Shown here one piece after another: positions 58,969 through 64,000 of a stretch of DNA of 64,000 nucleotides (position 1 is its first letter; each line of letters opens with the position of its first letter). A program made the position numbers and the translations under genes. This DNA is from Bretschneidera sinensis (taxonomy: Eukaryota > Streptophyta > Magnoliopsida > Brassicales > Akaniaceae). The stretch is taken from the NCBI GenBank assembly GCA_023935145.1, contig CM043705.1, positions 53,251,084-53,315,083 on the forward strand, in the 5' to 3' direction. The notes below the pieces were generated by a model. The model ran no database searches. It was not told the DNA's origin and saw nothing but the letters and a program-made list of their open reading frames with translations.

Positions 58969-60859
58969 TGTAATACCCGTAATCGTAAAGTAAGGGCAAA
59001 TAAATAATTTAATAAATACGACATATAATTAAAATAAAATATATGTGAAAGGTTTATTATTATTTGAATAAAACAATTCTAAAAAAAAGGAAGGACAATT
59101 GCATGTAGGACATATGCAATTGTTGTGGCAGCCATTTGAAGCAAATACTGAGACTTGGTTTGTTATATATATATAAGTTAAAGGTTATATTATTTATTCA
59201 TTTCCAAATCCTATTTGGTTTCTTCCTTTTAAAATTCAAACTACTCTATTTCTCTAAACATTTGGGGACCAAAAGAAAGGTTGAAAGAGCAAATTTTTGA
59301 AGGGGTTTATGGGAGAATTTTATAGAAAATCACAGGAAGCGCTAAGAAAAACAGAAGGTAATAACATGAAGTTTATTTTTGAAATTTAGCATACATGAAA
59401 TTTTCCGAAATTCAAAGTGGAAATTTTCAAATGGTGTAAATTATGAAGAATTGAAGAATAAGTTAAAGATTTAAAATAAATATTATGTCAGGTGTTGATG
59501 ATCAGCAACCGAAGGAAATTAACTTATGCTTTGGTGGTAGATGAAAAATTGGTTGATAGGTATGATAGGAATTTTGGACATGCAGAAAATTTTTAAGTGA
59601 GAAATAATATTTTTGAAATAATAAGTTGATTTAATAATAAAAACAATAAGTGAAATTCTAGATGAGGTATGGTTGATGTTCTGATATGAATTATGAGGAG
59701 ATGAAGATCTTAACAAGCTATAATGGATGATTTGATGTGATTTATGATGAGAAGAATTTAGTGAAATTTTTTTAATAATAATTTGAGAATAATCAGGATA
59801 GCCGATTTAAATATTTGAATTCATATTTGTTTTTATGGTATTGTTCATATTCATATTTCATACCATTGTTCATATGCATATGCATTAAATAAAAGAACCG
59901 GGAGGGGGCCAGTCTAATTAAAAAACCATGACAGCTGGCATATGCTAGAAATAGAGGAAAACCATGACAATCGGTATATGCTAGAAATAAATGAAAACTG
60001 TGACAGCCGGTATATGCTAGAAATAAATACCGTGACAGCCGATATATGCTGGAAATGAAAGAACCGAGAGGGGGCCGGTCTAAGATAAAAACATGTCGAC
60101 ATGTGGGAATACTTTCCCTAATAATAATTCATGCATTGCATCTATTTTAAATATTGATTACATTACTGAAATGTTGATGTGTTGTTTGTTATTGTGAATT
60201 TATTTATAGATGAATGAGTCTCACAGAGAGATAGCTATGGTGAGAAAGATACATAGAAGTATGATACGATAAGAACCATCTAAATGGTAGACTTTTTGCT
60301 GTGAATCTCATTACGAGGTAATTATGAGATAATTGATGGTCTTAAGGTGAACCAATATATAAGAAGAAGAGATTGATAGAGAATGAGACTTATGATATGT
60401 GTAGTGATAGTAGAATACTATTATCAAATTATGTAAGATATAATTGATTAAATATTGAAAGACCATTTATACAAATTGAGTATTTCTAGTAAATTTAATT
60501 CATTGAGCTTGCGAAGCTCACCCCTCATTGTACAATGATTTCAGGTAGCAAGCATGACAAATAGTTTGGTGAGTTGAGGTTCAGACGAAATCATTATCCG
60601 TAAGCCACGTACGTGTCCACATCCTCAGACTAATGAGAAAATAAAATAATTTTTTTTTTGTAAATATTCATGCATTTTACGTTGTATATAATGTTTAAGT
60701 CAATATCAGAATAATGTATCTCCCTTGTTGAGGGTTGAGGATTGAAGTAAAAAATTTCTATTGGTGTTATTTTTATTGTTGCATATATGTGTCGTGCTGG
60801 GATTTTCAAAATGTGATGATGCCGTCTCGGGGGCGGCCAACCCGAGATGGGTTGTTATA
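58969..60859 (+). repeat. 3' LTR of gypsy element c (1,891 bp)
   Basis: Same ends as the 5' LTR, with the last bases changed to GGTTGTTATA. It lacks about 129 bp that correspond to 51,840-51,968 of the 5' LTR, including the conserved palindrome, and a smaller segment near its start. The repeated CGTGACAGCCGATATATGCT units are clear at about 59,925-60,060 (four copies). Confidence 0.83.
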
Positions 60860-60864
60860 CCCTC

Positions 60865-61366
60865 TGCCTGCTAGTCACTAGTAAAACCCAAATAATCTCT
60901 CTACATGTTTCACCTAAACTCAGGCTTAAATGGAATCATAGATCCTTTAAACAACAAGACATTCAACTTAATATATCAAACAAAACAATCTCTCTGCATC
61001 TCGTGCATAAACTCACTTTTCCTCTTTTTAACATTTACCATTATTGGATTTACAACAACCTCAGGCACTGCCCTAGCCCTTTCATCAAGTCTATGCTATA
61101 GGCTATCAACTCTATCATCTGTTTTATTCATTTTCTCAAGAGCATGTGTAAGAGCTTATCTTAGCTCATCTATTTCAACTTCGGATTCTCTCATACTTTT
61201 ACTAATATCAATTCTATTATCAACACGTTCCCTTCTAAAAACCACAGATTCATACTCAAACTCGACTTGTTAAAATATTGGGGGCCTACCACGCCTTCTC
61301 AAATCAACAACTATAACTCTAGCTATAGCACATCCAAGTGTCATCCTCATACTATTCATTAGAATA
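60865..61366 (-). pseudogene. gag: N-terminal part of gag of element b
   Basis: On the minus strand the frame starts near 61,345 (MRMTLGCAIARV) and shows FRRERVDNRIDISKSMRESEVE and EARAVPEVVVNPIMVNVKKRKSEFMHEMQRD-like blocks that match gag of element a. It stops at the insertion point of element c and continues at 51,157. It contains several stops. Confidence 0.72.
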
Positions 61367-64000
61367 TATTATTTGTGCAAGGCCTTAAGCCAAATTTACT
61401 AAGTATTAGTCAACTATATGACAAAGACGACAAAGTCATATTTGAAACCTCTCATTGTCTAGTTATAGACATCAAGAGTAACAAGATAAAGTTTGTTGGC
61501 CATAGACACGAAAATGTCTATATAGTTGATTTAAAATTCTTGCATTCGGAAAATGAAAAATGTTTTCCGGCATTTAGTGAAAACATATGGCTATGGCATA
61601 GAAGGCTTGATCATGTGAATATTGATTTGCTTAAAATTATTTCAAGAAAAGATTTAGTCATTGGACTTCTGAAAATCAAATTTGAAAAAGATAAGGTGCG
61701 TGATGCTTGTCAAATGGGAAACAAACTAGAATTTCTTTTAAATCAAAAAATATAGTATCAACTACTAGACCATTGGAATTTTTGCATATGGACTTATTTG
61801 GTCCAATAAGTACCATCAGTCTAGGTGGCTATCAATATACTCTTATTATTATTGATGACTATTCAAGATATATCTTTGTTATCTTTATTGCTTACAAAGG
61901 ATTTGAAAAATTCTGTAAAAACGTTCAAAATGAAAAAAGAATTTGTATTTCAAGCATTAGAAGTGATCATGGAAAAGAATTTGAAAACCAAAGCTTTTCA
62001 AAATTTTGAGATGAAAATGGAATTGATCACAACTTCTCAGCTCCTAGAACTCCTCAACAAAATAGAGTTGTTGAAAGGAAAAATAGAGTTCAAGAAGAAT
62101 TTGCAAGAACAATGCTTTGTGAAAATAGCTTGCCAAAATACTTTTGGGTGGACGCCATAAACACCTCTTGTTATATCTTAAATAGAATTTTAATTAGGTC
62201 TATCCTTAACAAAACTCCATATGAATTATGGAAAGGTAAAAAGCCTAATATCTCATATTTTCATGCCTTTGGTTGTAAATGCTTTATCTTAAATAACAAT
62301 AAAACTAACTTGGGTAAATTTGACTCAAAGACCGATGAGGGGATATTCTTAGGATATTCAACCCCTAGTAAAGCTTATAGAGTCTTCAACAAGAGAACAC
62401 TAGTGGTAGAAGAATCCGTACATATAGCCTTTGATGAGTCTAACCCAATTAGTAGTAGAGTAGTTTCTTTCAATGATGATGCAGATTTCATTCCAAGAAT
62501 GGAAACACCTACTCCCATTGTTGACCCAAATGAGAGCCCACCTCAAAAAATCAAGAGATAGAAGCTCTCAAACTGGACCAACCCTCTACAAGTTAACAAG
62601 AGGATAGTCTTCCCAAAGATTGGAGGTATGTAAATTATCACCCAATCGATCAAGTAATTGGTGATCCTTCACAAGGGGTAAGAAATCGTTCCTCTATTAG
62701 AAATATTTGCAACTGTGTAGCCTAACTATCTCATATAGAACCTAAAATATTTGTAGAAGCCGATAAGAATGTTGATTGGAAAAATACCATGCAAGAAGAA
62801 ATAAATCAATTTGAAAGAAAAAATTATGGAATCTAGTTCCAAGACCATAGAATCATACAATAATAGGAACTAAATGGGTATTTAGAAATGAGATGGATGA
62901 AAATGGAATAGTAACTAGGAACAAGGCTAGACTAGTTGCTAAGGGATATAATCAAGAAGAAGGAATAGACTTTGATGAGACCTATGCTCCCGTAGCAAGA
63001 TTAGATGCTATTCGAATGTTATTAGCCTTTGCATGCTTTAACTAGTTTAAACTATTTCAAATGGATGTAAAAAGTGCCTTTTTAAATGTCTTTATAGAAG
63101 AAAATGTATATGTTGAGCAACCTCTTGGATTTGAAAATCCTAGTCTTCAAATTTATATCTACAAGCTTTCTAAAGCTTTATATGGGTTGAAGCAAGCTCC
63201 AAGAGCATGGTATGAAAGACTAAATAAATTTTGGATTGACAACAATTTTATAAGAGGAAAAATAGACACAACCCTCTTCACAAAAATGACACACTACTAG
63301 TCCAAATATATGTTGATGATATCATATTTGGTGCTATTAATGAATCTATATGTCAAGAGTTTGGTAAGTGCATGCAAGGTGAATTTGAAATGAGCATGAT
63401 AGAAGAGCTCAGTTACTTCCTTGGACTTCAAATCAAACAATTGAAAGGAGGCATCTTCATCAATCAATCAAAATACACCAAGGACCTACTAAAAAGGTTC
63501 GAGATAGAAAGCTCAAAGTCACTTGTTACTCCCATGAGCACTTTTAAAAAACTTGACCTTGATGAAGGAGGTAAGTGTGTAGACACTAAAACTTATAGAA
63601 GCATGATAAGAGTTCTACTTTATTTAACTACAAGTAGACCTGATATAATGTTTAGTGTATGCATGTGTGCTATATTTTAAGCTAATCATAAGGAATCACA
63701 TGTGATTACAGTAAAAAGAATCCTTAGTTATCTACAAGGGACTCAAAACCTAAGATCATGGTACTCTAGAGATTCATCTTTTGAGCTTGTAGGATATTCA
63801 TATGCTGATTTTGCGGGGTGTAGGTTAGATAGAAAAAGCACTAGTGGAACATGCCAATTCTTAGATGCAATGCTAACCTCTTGGTTTTTCAAGAAATAAA
63901 ACTCGATTGCACTATCAACCGCCAAGGTGGAATACGTAGCAGCCGGAAGTTGTTGTGCGCAAGAGTTGTGGATGAAACAACAACTAGAAGACTATGACAT
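61367..64000 (+). pseudogene. pol: Ty1/copia pol fragment: integrase, RT, RNase H (runs off the window)
   Basis: The gag-pre-integrase part with the zinc site is at 61,375-61,735 (LKPNLLSISQLYDKDDKV; WHRRLDHVN...DACQMG), then a frameshift. Integrase core at 61,750-62,110 shows EFLHMDLFGP, IRSDHGKEF and the QNRVVERKN block, so D, D and E are all readable, with a stop near 62,008. RT at about 62,830-63,340 has [37 protein letters not shown] and, after a frameshift near 63,290, IYVDDIIFG. RNase H at 63,700-63,990 has YADFAGCRLDRKSTSGTCQF and ALSTAKVEYVAAGSCCAQ. The RNase H wording resembles the SIRE/Maximus lineage (from memory). Stops near 62,560, 63,043, 63,680 and 63,897 make it inactive. No LTR, gag or protease is present. 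Confidence 0.88.

Larger units (their letters stand above)
51163..60859 (+). mobile_element. Gypsy element c, complete in outline but inactive
   Basis: Two LTRs (51,163-53,293 and 58,969-60,859) bound a 5.7-kb internal region, flanked by identical CCCTC copies (51,158-51,162 and 60,860-60,864). The sequence on both sides is gag of element b. Internal order on the plus strand is primer site, gag, protease, RT, RNase H, integrase, chromodomain-side end. A solo LTR of another family sits at 54,578-56,198. The reading frames are broken and most of the integrase core is deleted. Confidence 0.87.
44775..61366 (-). mobile_element. Gypsy element b, inserted in element a and itself carrying three insertions
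   Basis: It reads on the minus strand. The 3' LTR is 44,775-46,679, the pol remnants are 46,690-47,461 and 47,922-50,420, gag C-terminal parts are at 50,440-51,157 and the gag N-terminal part is at 60,865-61,366. It is interrupted by a short LTR (47,462-47,921) and by element c (51,163-60,859). The 5' LTR is missing: the gag leader stops near 61,366, where Ty1/copia sequence begins. This is a truncated, dead element. Confidence 0.8.

Noticed and set aside
1..64000. CRISPR arrays, tRNA or rRNA genes, bacterial operons
   Set aside because: No regularly spaced identical repeats with unique spacers, no recognisable tRNA or rRNA sequence, and the gene structure is eukaryotic. The only tRNA-like matches are retroelement primer sites.

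Overview
The window looks like a gene-poor, AT-rich stretch of a flowering-plant nuclear genome, probably a dicot. The evidence is spliced genes with GT-AG introns, Ty3/gypsy elements primed by initiator tRNA-Met, an Ogre/Tat-type LTR pair, and a Ty1/copia fragment. No bacterial, organellar or viral gene set is visible. No species can be named from the sequence alone.

Layout. (1) Positions 1-24,468 are a retrotransposon nest. The outermost and oldest layer is a decayed plus-strand gypsy-like element (1-1,534 and 20,638-21,669) with a 3' LTR at 21,670-~24,468. Inserted in it, with a perfect 5-bp target duplication (TAGCC), is a minus-strand Ogre/Tat-like element (1,540-20,632). It has ~2.8-kb LTRs and a ~5-kb internal region without gag-pol. 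One of its LTRs is split by a full-length but dead Ty3/gypsy chromovirus-like element (2,634-10,976, minus strand). (2) Positions 24,469-41,731 are the gene island. It holds a multi-pass membrane protein gene (26,922-27,989, +), a possible short two-exon gene of unknown function (30,985-29,563, -), and a six-exon prefoldin-like UXT homologue (36,806-40,008, +). Between them are palindromic MITE-like elements, an RNase H-like pseudogene fragment, a Helitron-like terminus and a GRF zinc-finger fragment. A strong inverted repeat lies just downstream of the membrane-protein gene. (3) Positions 41,732-64,000 are a second nest, built from one gypsy family related to the element in (1). Element a (plus strand; 5' LTR and gag) is interrupted by element b (minus strand). 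Element b is interrupted by a short solo LTR (47,462-47,921) and by element c (51,163-60,859, plus strand). Element c itself contains a solo LTR of another family (54,578-56,198). Three of these insertions keep perfect 5-bp target duplications. The end of the window is a Ty1/copia pol pseudogene, joined directly to element b.

How it fits together. Only two genes look clearly functional: the membrane protein and the UXT-like prefoldin. From memory, their Arabidopsis counterparts are neighbouring genes (At1g26650 and At1g26660), so the island may be a conserved gene pair surrounded by repeats. All retroelement reading frames carry stops and frameshifts, and several have lost catalytic residues. 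None looks autonomous today. No clearly new defence or metabolic system was found. The best leads are the non-autonomous Ogre-like element, the miRNA-like inverted repeat, the orphan two-exon gene and a palindrome conserved in the gypsy LTRs.
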